From positions 1 through 52,781 of the forward strand of contig JBEANQ010000001.1 of NCBI GenBank assembly GCA_041165345.1: 52,781 nt of DNA, given 5' to 3'. This stretch comes from JBBKWH01 sp041165345 (GTDB lineage: Bacteria > Pseudomonadota > Gammaproteobacteria > Pseudomonadales > Moraxellaceae). The notes under the pieces are model-generated. The model made no database searches. It was not told where the DNA came from and was given only the letters and a program-made list of their open reading frames with translations. Made by a program: the position numbers and the translations under genes. Below are positions 40,758-48,587 of this stretch, piece by piece (positions within the stretch are counted from its first letter, which is position 1; every line of letters begins with the position of its first letter).

Positions 40758-40988
40758 AACAATTCCCCAAAATGGCGTAGTGTTACGCTTTGTAAGCAAA
40801 ATATGTGCCAAAACTGTGCTGATCTCCGTGAAAACGCTGTTTTATCGGGCATCGGCAGTCCTAAAACAGGTCTTGATTCTTTTTGGGTGCGTTTGTAGGG
40901 CATCTTTACCGTGCAGGGTTCAAAAAAAGCGCAGCTAATGCGCCAAAATTAAGCATGAAATACGCTGTTGGTGTGGGTGAAGCGGTTT

Positions 40989-41018
40989 TTGACAGTGTGA
41001 TGGATTGCCGCCTATGCC
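40989..41018 (+). promoter_or_regulatory. cysK promoter candidate
   Basis: TTGACA (40989-40994) and TATGCC (41013-41018) are 18 bases apart, about 45 bases upstream of the cysK ATG. The -10 is weak, as at activator-dependent promoters such as those of CysB; no CysB site was recognised. Confidence 0.5.
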
Positions 41019-41062
41019 ATTTCAGGGCAAGATCAAACCATTGTGTTTTGAGTGAGTTCGTC

Positions 41063-42079
41063 ATGACCACCGACCCAACATTCGCCTCAATCGCTCATCA
41101 AGGCATTGCGGTATATGCCAACAATGCCGAGGCTATTGGCAATACACCGTTGGTGCGCTTGAATCGCATCATGCCTGCGGGCGTGACGGTGCTGGCTAAA
41201 ATAGAAAGCCGCAATCCTGCTTTTTCGGTCAAATGTCGTGTAGGGGCAGCGTTAATTGCCGACGCCGAAGCGCGTGGCTACCTGAAAGCAGGCATTCGAA
41301 TTGTCGAACCCACCAGTGGCAATACAGGCATTGCGTTGGCGTTTGTGGCGGCAGCCAAAGGCTATCATTTAACCCTGACCATGCCGTCGAGTATGAGTCT
41401 TGAACGGCGACAGGTGCTCAAAGCCTTGGGCGCACATCTGGTGTTAACCGATGCCGCCTTGGGCATGACTGGTGCAGTCGATGCCGCCCAGCGCATCAAA
41501 GACGCCGACCCTGAGCTGTATTTTTTGCCGCAACAATTTGAAAACCCAGCCAATCCACAGATTCACCTCACCACCACCGGTCCCGAAATCTGGCAAGCCA
41601 CTGGTGGCAACGTCGATGTGTTGGTGGCGGGGGTGGGCACGGGTGGCACGATTACGGGGATCTCACGTTATTTTGAACAGGTACAAGGCCAAGCGCTGCA
41701 CAGCGTGGCGGTCGAACCGGCCGAATCCCCCTTGATCAGCCAAACACGGGCAGGCGATCTGCTCAAACCCGCCCCACATAAAATTCAGGGCATTGGCGCG
41801 AATTTTTTGCCAAAAAACCTAGACTTATCAATTGTTGATGAGGTGCAGCCAGTCAGCAGTGCCGACGCAGTCCTGTGGGCGCGGCGTGCCATGACCGAAG
41901 AGGGGATCTTATGTGGTCTGTCCTGTGGGGCGGCCTTGGCGGCGGCATCCCGCGTGGCCGAGCGCTCCGAGATGCAAGGCAAAACCATCGTGGTGATTTT
42001 GCCTGATTCAGGCGAGCGCTATTTATCGTCCATCTTGTTTGATGGACTGTTTGGTGACACAGAGCAACCGTCCACATGA
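41063..42079 (+). CDS. cysK: Cysteine synthase A
   Basis: A 338-residue PLP enzyme that makes cysteine from O-acetylserine and sulfide. The PLP-binding Lys57 lies in NPAFSVKCRVG; EPTSGNTGIALAFVAAAKGY binds substrate; GVGTGGTITGISRY and the C-terminal CGLSCGAALAAA complete the family set. It resembles CysK more than CysM (TMPSSMSLERRQVLKALGAH). The ATG at 41063 is used; 60 upstream open codons lack homology. The last four bases ATGA contain the start of the MAPEG gene, so the two are coupled. Confidence 0.96.
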   Translation: MTTDPTFASIAHQGIAVYANNAEAIGNTPLVRLNRIMPAGVTVLAKIESRNPAFSVKCRVGAALIADAEARGYLKAGIRIVEPTSGNTGIALAFVAAAKGYHLTLTMPSSMSLERRQVLKALGAHLVLTDAALGMTGAVDAAQRIKDADPELYFLPQQFENPANPQIHLTTTGPEIWQATGGNVDVLVAGVGTGGTITGISRYFEQVQGQALHSVAVEPAESPLISQTRAGDLLKPAPHKIQGIGANFLPKNLDLSIVDEVQPVSSADAVLWARRAMTEEGILCGLSCGAALAAASRVAERSEMQGKTIVVILPDSGERYLSSILFDGLFGDTEQPST

Positions 42080-42474
42080 AAGACATCGCCCCTGCTATTT
42101 ATTGCATGTTAATTGCCAGCCTATTGCCTGTTCTTTGGGTTTGGGTTGGCAAGTTTGCAGGTCGTTTTAAGGCCACAGACAATCAAAACCCCCGCGCATT
42201 TTGGGCGAATGCTCAAGGGTTGGCCGCTCGTGCCTATGCCGTGCAGGCCAACAGCTATGAGACCTTGCCGGTGTTTTTGTCAGCGGTATTACTGGCCGAA
42301 TATATGGTGGTGATGCAATGGGCGATTAACCGACTGGCGATCATGTATATCGTGCTGCGGCTGTTGTATGGCATGGCGTATGTGACCAATCAAGCCACGT
42401 TGCGCTCGGTGCTTTGGGTGTTGGGCATGGCCTGTCCGATCCTCTTATTTGTGTTGTCGGTACGGGTGGGCTAG
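42076..42474 (+). CDS. MAPEG family membrane protein
   Basis: A 132-residue protein with four membrane segments (about residues 6-24, 66-82, 84-102 and 108-128). The sequence NPRAFWANAQGLAARAYAVQANSYETLPVFLSAVLLAE fits the MAPEG superfamily (membrane-bound glutathione/eicosanoid enzymes, in bacteria often of unknown role). The start overlaps the cysK stop by four bases. Coupling to a cysteine synthase is interesting because MAPEG enzymes often use glutathione, made by gshA elsewhere in this window; this is inference. Confidence 0.88.
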   Translation: MKDIAPAIYCMLIASLLPVLWVWVGKFAGRFKATDNQNPRAFWANAQGLAARAYAVQANSYETLPVFLSAVLLAEYMVVMQWAINRLAIMYIVLRLLYGMAYVTNQATLRSVLWVLGMACPILLFVLSVRVG

Positions 42475-42532
42475 TCGCGCCTGCCTTGCCCGACAGGCCA
42501 AAATCGGCATCCCCGTTGTTCGTTCGAGCGGC

Positions 42533-42538
42533 TATAAT
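42533..42538 (+). promoter_or_regulatory. ppa -10 element
   Basis: A perfect TATAAT lies 37 bases before the ppa ATG, in the tail of the MAPEG gene's downstream sequence. No well-spaced -35 is evident. Confidence 0.5.
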
Positions 42539-42575
42539 GCCCTCCGATTTTCTCCCCACATGCGAGTCGATAGCA

Positions 42576-43103
42576 ATGAGCTACAGCAACATTCCAGCGG
42601 GCAAAGATGCTCCACATGACATCTATGTCATCATCGAAATTCCAGCCAATGCCGACCCGATTAAATACGAAATCGATAAGGATTCTGACGCCTTGTTTGT
42701 TGATCGTTTTATGGGAACGCCGATGTTTTATCCGGCCAACTATGGCTATGTGCCCAACACCCTGTCTGACGATGGCGACCCCTTAGATGTGCTGGTGGTC
42801 ACGCCTTATCCGGTCGCGGCGGGTTCGGTGATTCGTTGCCGTCCTGTGGGCAAGCTCAATATGGAAGACGACGGCGGGATCGACGCTAAACTGATCGCCG
42901 TTCCGCATGACAAGCTGACCCCGTTGTACAGCCATGTTCAAGAATACACCGATCTGCCAGAACTGTTGATCAAGCAGATTGAGCATTTCTTTGGTCATTA
43001 TAAAGACCTCGAAAAAGGCAAATGGGTCAAACTCAGCGGCTGGGAAGGCGCGGACGTGGCCAAAGCCGAAATCATCAAGTCGATTGAAGCGGCCAAAAAA
43101 TAA
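42576..43103 (+). CDS. ppa: Inorganic pyrophosphatase, family I
   Basis: A 175-residue cytosolic enzyme hydrolysing pyrophosphate to phosphate, pulling biosynthetic reactions forward. Metal-binding aspartates lie in the signature DDGDPLDVLVVT and later EDDGGIDAKLIAVPHD; YPANYGYVPNTL and HYKDLEKGKWVKLSGW are typical. Length equals E. coli (176). The ATG at 42576 gives MSYSNIPAGKDAPHDIYVIIEIP, the family start; upstream codons in frame are not homologous. A terminator follows. Confidence 0.98.
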   Translation: MSYSNIPAGKDAPHDIYVIIEIPANADPIKYEIDKDSDALFVDRFMGTPMFYPANYGYVPNTLSDDGDPLDVLVVTPYPVAAGSVIRCRPVGKLNMEDDGGIDAKLIAVPHDKLTPLYSHVQEYTDLPELLIKQIEHFFGHYKDLEKGKWVKLSGWEGADVAKAEIIKSIEAAKK

Positions 43104-43130
43104 GCCTGCGTTAACCGACCAATCTGTTTT

Positions 43131-43157
43131 AAAAACCTCGCTTTGGCGGGGTTTTTT
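43131..43157 (+). terminator. ppa intrinsic terminator
   Basis: AAAACCTCGC-TTTG-GCGGGGTTTT with a T-run, 28 bases after ppa. Confidence 0.9.
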
Positions 43158-43272
43158 ACGCTGAACGTGCGGCGAACGAGTGGTCGGTTTGTCACCAAAC
43201 AGCGCTTTGTTCTGGTGCAGCAATTTGCCACAATCGGGCGATCTGGATTTGATGCCCACAAGAGAAATCAAT

Positions 43273-44601
43273 ATGAGTCATTTTGGCACCGATGGGATTC
43301 GCGGCAAGTTTGGCGAAACCCCAATTACCCCAGAATTTGCCCTGCGTTTGGGCTATGCCGCTGGTCGTGTGTTGCGCCGTGATGGTCGTCGCGCTCAAGT
43401 GGTGATGGGCAAGGACACTCGTTTGTCGGGCTATGTTTTAGAGGCCGCCTTGCAGTCGGGTTTAAATGCAGCAGGTGTGGATGTGTTACTGCTAGGGCCT
43501 TTGCCAACCCCTGCTATTGCGCACATGACCCGTGCATTTCATGCCGATGCTGGCGTGGTGATTTCGGCGTCACATAACCCGTACTTTGATAACGGCATTA
43601 AGTTTTTTTCGGGTGAAGGCAAAAAACTGCCGGATGATCTGCAAGACGCGATTAGTGCGCAACTCGACCAACCCATGATCATGGATCAGCCCGATCAACT
43701 GGGCAAAAGCTACCGGATTGATGACGCCAAAGGCCGTTATATTGAGTTTTGCAAATCTAGCTTTCCGTACCATTTAAGCCTGCGTGGTCTTAAAATTGTC
43801 ATCGACTGCGCCAACGGTGCGGGCTATGTGGTTGGGCCTGCGGTGTTGCGTGAACTGGGCGCGACGGTGATTCCGTTGTTTAACACCCCTGATGGTCTCA
43901 ACATTAATGACGGCTGTGGGTCAACCCATCCCGAGGCCATTCAGCAAGCGGTGTTGGCGCATGGTGCCGATGTGGGGCTAGCCTTAGATGGCGACAGTGA
44001 CCGCATTGTGATGGTTGATCACACCGGAAAACTGGTCGATGGCGACGCGATTTTGTACATTTTGGCGACCCAACGTCAGCAAAAAGCCGTGGGGGTGGTG
44101 GGCACGCTTATGAGCAATATGGGCTTAGAGCTGGCACTGAACGCCCATGATGTGGCCTTTAAACGTGCCAAAGTCGGTGACCGCTATGTGATGGCCGACC
44201 TTGAAACCGCAGGCTGGACGCTGGGTGGCGAGCCATCTGGGCATATTTTATGTTTGGATAAAAGCACCACAGGCGACGCCGTCATTGCCGGTCTGCAAGT
44301 CTTGGCGGCGGTGGTCGAGCAAGGCAAAACCCTGCACGAACTGGCACAGGGCATGACTGTGTTGCCACAAGCCTTGGTCAATGTGCGCTTGGCACAGATG
44401 CGCGACCCGTTTGCCGATGACGTACTGGTCGATGCCTTTGCGCAGGCCGAGCGTGATTTGGCAGGGCGTGGCCGCTTGCTTATTCGTAAATCTGGCACTG
44501 AACCGATGATTCGGGTCATGGTGGAAGGTGAGTCTGAAGCCCAAGTGCATGGCATGGCACACGCCTTGGCGGATTTGGTGCGGCAGCAACTGAGCGCCTA
44601 G
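43273..44601 (+). CDS. glmM: Phosphoglucosamine mutase
   Basis: A 442-residue enzyme converting glucosamine-6-phosphate to the 1-phosphate for UDP-GlcNAc, hence peptidoglycan and LPS synthesis. The phosphoserine is Ser100 in the motif VVISASHNPYFDNG; the metal-binding loop is LALDGDSDRIVMVD; the sugar-binding GGEPSGHI and the phosphate-binding RKSGTEPMIRVM follow. E. coli GlmM has 445 residues. The ATG at 43273 gives MSHFGTDGIRGKFGETPITP, the family start. It is separated from ppa by a terminator. folP/ftsH, its usual neighbours, are absent. Confidence 0.97.
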   Translation: MSHFGTDGIRGKFGETPITPEFALRLGYAAGRVLRRDGRRAQVVMGKDTRLSGYVLEAALQSGLNAAGVDVLLLGPLPTPAIAHMTRAFHADAGVVISASHNPYFDNGIKFFSGEGKKLPDDLQDAISAQLDQPMIMDQPDQLGKSYRIDDAKGRYIEFCKSSFPYHLSLRGLKIVIDCANGAGYVVGPAVLRELGATVIPLFNTPDGLNINDGCGSTHPEAIQQAVLAHGADVGLALDGDSDRIVMVDHTGKLVDGDAILYILATQRQQKAVGVVGTLMSNMGLELALNAHDVAFKRAKVGDRYVMADLETAGWTLGGEPSGHILCLDKSTTGDAVIAGLQVLAAVVEQGKTLHELAQGMTVLPQALVNVRLAQMRDPFADDVLVDAFAQAERDLAGRGRLLIRKSGTEPMIRVMVEGESEAQVHGMAHALADLVRQQLSA

Positions 44602-44698
44602 ATGGGTCTCGCTCGGCTGTATGACAGGGGCAAGTGTTTGTTTTTAAATTGCCAGCCACTGCCCCAACGACACGCCTTAACCCTACGGAGCCTATACC

Positions 44699-45352
44699 AT
44701 GCAAGACCTTGAACAACTGTCCGACCTGCGCCTAAGCTACCAAAAAGGCAGCCTTGATGTGGCCGACGTGGACGTTTGCCCGTTTCGTCAGTTTGAAGTC
44801 TGGCTGACTTATGCGCTCAGCACGCCACTGACAGAACCCTATGCCATGACCTTGGCCACCGCCAATGCGCGGGGTCGCCCGCACGCCCGCACCGTGTTGT
44901 TGCGCGGGGCGGATCGTCAGGGTCTGGTGTTTTATACCAATTATGACAGCCAAAAAGGTCATGATCTGGCCGACAATCCACAGGCCGAGGTGTTGTTTTA
45001 TTGGCCTGAGCTTGAACAGCAAATTCGCGTTGGTGGGCAGGTTGAAGCCCTGCCAGAGGATGTCTCGACTGCTTATTTTCACAAACGCCCACATGACAGC
45101 CAATTGGGGGCGTGGGTCAGTGCACCGCAAAGTGGCGTGGTCGATCAGCGAGAGACCTTAGAGCGCACATTTGCAGACTTGGCGCAGCAATATCCAGAAG
45201 GCTCAGTGGTGCCCAAGCCGTCGTTTTGGGGTGGGTATCGGCTGATTCCCGATCACTTTGAGTTTTGGCAGGGTCGCCCTAATCGAATGCACGACCGCTT
45301 GCGCTATCAGTTGAGCGCCCATGGTTGGCGGATTGACCGTTTGATGCCCTAA
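44699..45352 (+). CDS. pdxH: Pyridoxamine 5'-phosphate oxidase
   Basis: A 217-residue FMN enzyme making pyridoxal 5'-phosphate from pyridoxine or pyridoxamine phosphates. Family marks: FRQFEVWLTYAL near the N-terminus, the FMN-binding RTVLLRGADRQGLVFYTNY, SQKGHDLADNPQAEVLFYW, and the C-terminal WGGYRLIPDHFEFWQGRPNRMHDR. E. coli PdxH has 218 residues. GGAG nine bases before the ATG at 44699 supports the start. It supplies PLP for enzymes such as CysK. Confidence 0.97.
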   Translation: MQDLEQLSDLRLSYQKGSLDVADVDVCPFRQFEVWLTYALSTPLTEPYAMTLATANARGRPHARTVLLRGADRQGLVFYTNYDSQKGHDLADNPQAEVLFYWPELEQQIRVGGQVEALPEDVSTAYFHKRPHDSQLGAWVSAPQSGVVDQRETLERTFADLAQQYPEGSVVPKPSFWGGYRLIPDHFEFWQGRPNRMHDRLRYQLSAHGWRIDRLMP

Positions 45353-45460
45353 GCGCCCTGTCGCAAAAGGATGCAATTGCCGCATCATAGCCATGTTCAA
45401 GCGTGGCGGGTCTTGTGATAATACGCGCCGGTTTGAGTGAATCTTTGGGGTAGGGCGTAA

Positions 45461-46003
45461 GTGAACGTATTGAAGCAGGTCATGTGGAGGCTGTGGCTAT
45501 TGATGCTGGCCGGTGTATGGATGCAACCGGTGCAGGCCATGAGCGTGCATGAGCGTTATTTGCTAGAGCAGTCAAGCGCCAAACCTGCTGCCAAAGCAAC
45601 GACACATCGTCATGCAGCGGGCAAAAAGGCCATCAAGACACCCAAAACACCCGCGCTCAAATCGCAAGCGAAAAAAGCCAAACCGGCCAAGCACCACGCG
45701 GTCAAGACTCGTGTGAAAACAGTCAAACCGGTGAAGTACCATGCGGTCAAGACTCGTGTGAAAACAGTCAAACCGGCCAAGCACCACGCGGTCAAGACTC
45801 ATGTGAAAACAGCCAAACCGGCCAAGCACCATGCGGTCAAGACTCGTGTGAAAACAGTCAAACCGGTCAAGCACCATGCGGTCAAGATTCATGTGAAAAC
45901 AGCCAAACCGGTGAAGCACCACGCGGTCAAGACTCATGCAAAAAACCGAAAAACGGCGACATCGCATCACACCTCACGCCGTCAGTCGTCGCATCACGGT
46001 TAA
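45461..46003 (+). CDS. Exported Lys/His-rich tandem-repeat protein
   Basis: A 180-residue, extremely basic protein. The N-terminus is a signal peptide (ending PVQA near residue 26), so it is exported. The body has six 15-residue repeats of the type KPAKHHAVKTRVKTV at residues about 74-163, with positions alternating R/H and V/A. It ends in a His/Arg/Ser-rich tail. The layout resembles histone H1-like or cell-wall-binding basic proteins, yet it is exported; it might bind polyanions (LPS, DNA) or metals through its His pairs. Start is GTG at 45461; ATG at 45482 is possible and still leaves a signal peptide. I do not recognise a named family. Confidence 0.75.
   Translation: MNVLKQVMWRLWLLMLAGVWMQPVQAMSVHERYLLEQSSAKPAAKATTHRHAAGKKAIKTPKTPALKSQAKKAKPAKHHAVKTRVKTVKPVKYHAVKTRVKTVKPAKHHAVKTHVKTAKPAKHHAVKTRVKTVKPVKHHAVKIHVKTAKPVKHHAVKTHAKNRKTATSHHTSRRQSSHHG
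45680..45949 (+). repeat. Six 45-bp tandem repeats coding 15-residue units
   Basis: Units start at 45680, 45725, 45770, 45815, 45860 and 45905. They are 45 bases each, differ mostly at a few codons and encode the KPxKHHAVKTxVKTx repeat. The near-identity at DNA level suggests recent expansion and copy-number variability. Confidence 0.92.
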
Positions 46004-46023
46004 TGTTCAGCCAAACAGCCCAT

Positions 46024-46060
46024 CCGGATTGCAGCCAAGGTGCTGTAATCCGGTCATAAT
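46024..46060 (+). promoter_or_regulatory. Inverted repeat and -10 element upstream of recJ
   Basis: A 12-bp inverted repeat CCGGATTGCAGC-CAAGGT-GCTGTAATCCGG (46024-46053, one G-T pair) directly precedes CATAAT (46055-46060). The end of the hexamer is six bases from the recJ ATG, so transcription would begin at or next to the A of ATG, as in leaderless mRNA. The repeat could also terminate the upstream gene, but it lacks a T-tract. Confidence 0.5.
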
Positions 46061-46066
46061 CGCCAC

Positions 46067-47788
46067 ATGACCTTATCGCTCTCGCTTCAGCCTCGTTTGC
46101 TGACCCCCATTCCGACCAGTTTGTCGGCCTTGCCCCCTGTGTTGGCGCGTTTATATGCCGCGCGTGGGGTACAACATCCCGACGAACTTGACCTTAAGCT
46201 GTCGCGGTTATTGCCTGCCCATACCTTGCGTGGGCTAGACGCGGCGCTGGATCGTCTTGAACTTGCCCTTGATCAACAGCAGCGCATCTTGATTGTGGGC
46301 GACTTTGATGCCGACGGTGCGACCAGTACTGCCTTGATGATGCTGGCCTTGCGTCGCATGGGTGCAGTGGTGGATTTTTTGGTGCCTGACCGCTTTAAGT
46401 ATGGTTATGGCTTGACGCCTGAAATTGTCGCCTTGGCGCTGCAAGACTTTGCGCCACAGGTGATTGTGACCGTCGATAACGGTATTTCGAGCCATGCAGG
46501 CGTTGAAGCTGCCCACGCGGCAGGGGTGGAGGTGATCATTACCGACCACCATTTAACCAGCAAAACCGTACCGCCAGCGTGTGCTGTGGTCAATCCCAAT
46601 CAACCTAATTGTGCTTTTGCCAGCAAAGCCTTGGCTGGTGTCGGTGTGGCGTTTTATGTGTTGGCGGCGTTGTCGACACGGCGGCGCAATCGGGGTTTGC
46701 CCAGTGCCAAACTGACCGATTGGCTTGATGTGGTGGCCTTGGGCACCGTGGCCGATGTAGCGCCTCTTGATGCCAATAACCGTATTTTGGTGGCACAAGG
46801 CGTGCAGCGGATTCGATCGGGGCAATGTCGAATGGGGCTGTTGGCGTTGCTTGAGGTGGCGGGGCGTCAGCCGGATCAATTAACGTCGCAAGATTTGGGT
46901 TTTGTATTGGGACCACGCATCAATGCGGCGGGTCGCATGGACAACATGCGCATTGGCATTGAGTGCCTATTGGCCGAAGATTGGCACAGCGCCCGTGCGT
47001 TGGCCGTGCGTTTAGACGCCTTAAATGCCGAGCGCCGTAGTGTTGAAGCAGACATGAAAAACGACGCGCTGGCGCTGCTGGCCGAGCATCCGTTGTTGCT
47101 AACCGGCCAGTTACCACACGCCATTGTGTTGTATGAGCCATCATGGCATCAGGGCGTGATTGGCATTGTGGCCGGTCGATTAAAAGAGCAGTTTCACCGT
47201 CCAAGCATCGTATTTGCGCCCAGTGATGACAGCGCCCAAGTGCTCAAAGGCTCGGCACGCTCGATTGCGGGCGTGCATATTCGCGATGCGATTGAGCGCG
47301 TGGCCGAACACCATGACGGCATGATCACCCATTTTGGCGGTCATGCCATGGCTGCGGGTTTGACCTTGCCCGCTGCCCACTTGGCGCAGTTTCAGCAGGC
47401 CTTTGATGCCGTAATTGCCCAACATGATCCGGCGTTATTTCAGCCCGTCTTACTGACCGATGGTGCATTGCTGGATGAACAACTGTCGATCAGCTTTGCC
47501 CGCCAATTGGCCGAGGCGGGGCCGTGGGGACAGGCGTTTCCTGCACCGGTGTTTGATGGGCGGTTTGTGGTGTTAGAGCAACGCTGGCTCAAAGAAAAAC
47601 ATATTAAATGGACCTTGCGCCCCATGACTGGCGGCCAATGGGTTGAGGCCATTTGGTTTAATGTTGATGCCCACACATGGCCGCAAGACGTGCAACAGAT
47701 TGAGCTGGCCTATCAGTTGGACATCAATACGTTTCGGGGCGAGCAGCGTATTCAATTGATGGTACAGCACGCGTCCGCCGTGGCTTAA
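46067..47788 (+). CDS. recJ: Single-stranded-DNA-specific 5'-3' exonuclease RecJ
   Basis: A 573-residue nuclease acting in RecF-pathway repair and mismatch repair. DHH-domain motifs are present: GDFDADGATSTALMMLAL, TVDNGISSHAGVEAA and TDHHLTS; later the DHHA1-type GRMDNMRIGIECLL and HFGGHAMAAGLTL. E. coli RecJ has 577 residues. Start at 46067 gives LSLQPRLLTPIPTSL, plausible for the family. No Shine-Dalgarno site is seen, consistent with a short or absent leader. The gene is separate from dsbC, its common neighbour in other proteobacteria. Confidence 0.95.
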   Translation: MTLSLSLQPRLLTPIPTSLSALPPVLARLYAARGVQHPDELDLKLSRLLPAHTLRGLDAALDRLELALDQQQRILIVGDFDADGATSTALMMLALRRMGAVVDFLVPDRFKYGYGLTPEIVALALQDFAPQVIVTVDNGISSHAGVEAAHAAGVEVIITDHHLTSKTVPPACAVVNPNQPNCAFASKALAGVGVAFYVLAALSTRRRNRGLPSAKLTDWLDVVALGTVADVAPLDANNRILVAQGVQRIRSGQCRMGLLALLEVAGRQPDQLTSQDLGFVLGPRINAAGRMDNMRIGIECLLAEDWHSARALAVRLDALNAERRSVEADMKNDALALLAEHPLLLTGQLPHAIVLYEPSWHQGVIGIVAGRLKEQFHRPSIVFAPSDDSAQVLKGSARSIAGVHIRDAIERVAEHHDGMITHFGGHAMAAGLTLPAAHLAQFQQAFDAVIAQHDPALFQPVLLTDGALLDEQLSISFARQLAEAGPWGQAFPAPVFDGRFVVLEQRWLKEKHIKWTLRPMTGGQWVEAIWFNVDAHTWPQDVQQIELAYQLDINTFRGEQRIQLMVQHASAVA

Positions 47789-47814
47789 CCCGTTTATTCA
47801 ATTATTTCATTTGA

Positions 47815-48480
47815 TTAAATTCCGTTGCCTGCGCCATAAATCTGCTGATGCAGCGCATCCAATTGCTGTTGAATCAGTGCGTCGCGTTCTGGCGAGGGTT
47901 CGGGGTATTGGCTCACAATCTCTTGCACGCGTTGCGCTTCGGCTTGTTTATAGCGGTTAAACCGTGTGTCGGCCGCCAAGGTCTGTTGCAGAGCTTGGGC
48001 GCGTTGTTGTTCGGCCTGCTGCGCGGCTTGGTTGGCCTGTTGCTGTTGTTGGGCAATCTCGCTGGCCAAGCTGCTGCTGTGATCGGCCAGCCATTGGCGG
48101 TGTTCAGCGGCCTCATATTTGGCAATTTTATGCTGGTGTTCGAGGGCGTTGAGCAAGCTTAAAGTGTGCTGGATCGCCAACTCGTCTAAGGGCTGGCGGG
48201 TTTGCGCTTGCTGATAATAATGTTTCATGTCTTGCAAAAACTGCGCATGATCGCTTTGCGCGGTGAGTTCATCGACCTCGGCTGTGGGTGTCACCAACGG
48301 GACTGGAAATGTGTTGTTGTTGGCGTTTTGCACGGTATTCCGATCAATGACGGGCAACTGGGCAGAATCCATTTGTTGCACAGGTGCAGATTGGTTAGTT
48401 TCTGAAAGCTGATTCATGACGAGTGCAATCGCGCTCAATGTCAGTAAAAACAGCACGGCTAGCCCGACATGTTTGTGCAT
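47815..48480 (-). CDS. Membrane-anchored coiled-coil protein
   Basis: A 221-residue protein: an N-terminal anchor (MHKHVGLAVLFLLTLSAIALV, residues 1-21), a Gln/Asn/Thr-rich linker, then a long helical stretch rich in Gln and Ala (residues about 85-190), predicted to form coiled coils. It resembles no family I know; the anchored-helical plan is reminiscent of lipase foldases, but the RxxFDY motif is missing. It is divergent from the pectinacetylesterase-like gene with 107 bases between. ATG at 48480 has GGAG nine bases upstream; a longer frame upstream adds Cys-rich residues without support. Confidence 0.65.
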   Translation of the reverse strand: MHKHVGLAVLFLLTLSAIALVMNQLSETNQSAPVQQMDSAQLPVIDRNTVQNANNNTFPVPLVTPTAEVDELTAQSDHAQFLQDMKHYYQQAQTRQPLDELAIQHTLSLLNALEHQHKIAKYEAAEHRQWLADHSSSLASEIAQQQQQANQAAQQAEQQRAQALQQTLAADTRFNRYKQAEAQRVQEIVSQYPEPSPERDALIQQQLDALHQQIYGAGNGI

Positions 48481-48587
48481 CACGCACACTCCGATTGACA
48501 GGGTTGTTGTTGTTTTGGCGCAACGGCCAGCGCCACAGGGTACACAGGTTTGCCCGTATTCCAAAATCACAATATTGAGAGGATCTC

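Noticed and set aside
40758..40882. FNR or NarL box upstream of narK
   Set aside because: No TTGAT-N4-ATCAA or TACYYMT-like arrangement could be found.
45680..45949. CRISPR-like regular repeats
   Set aside because: Repeats are contiguous 45-bp coding units without spacers, and no cas genes are present.
45572..45970. Long minus-strand open frame through the Lys/His repeats
   Set aside because: It mirrors the 45-bp repeats, with no ribosome binding site or signal; the plus-strand frame has a signal peptide and repeat logic.
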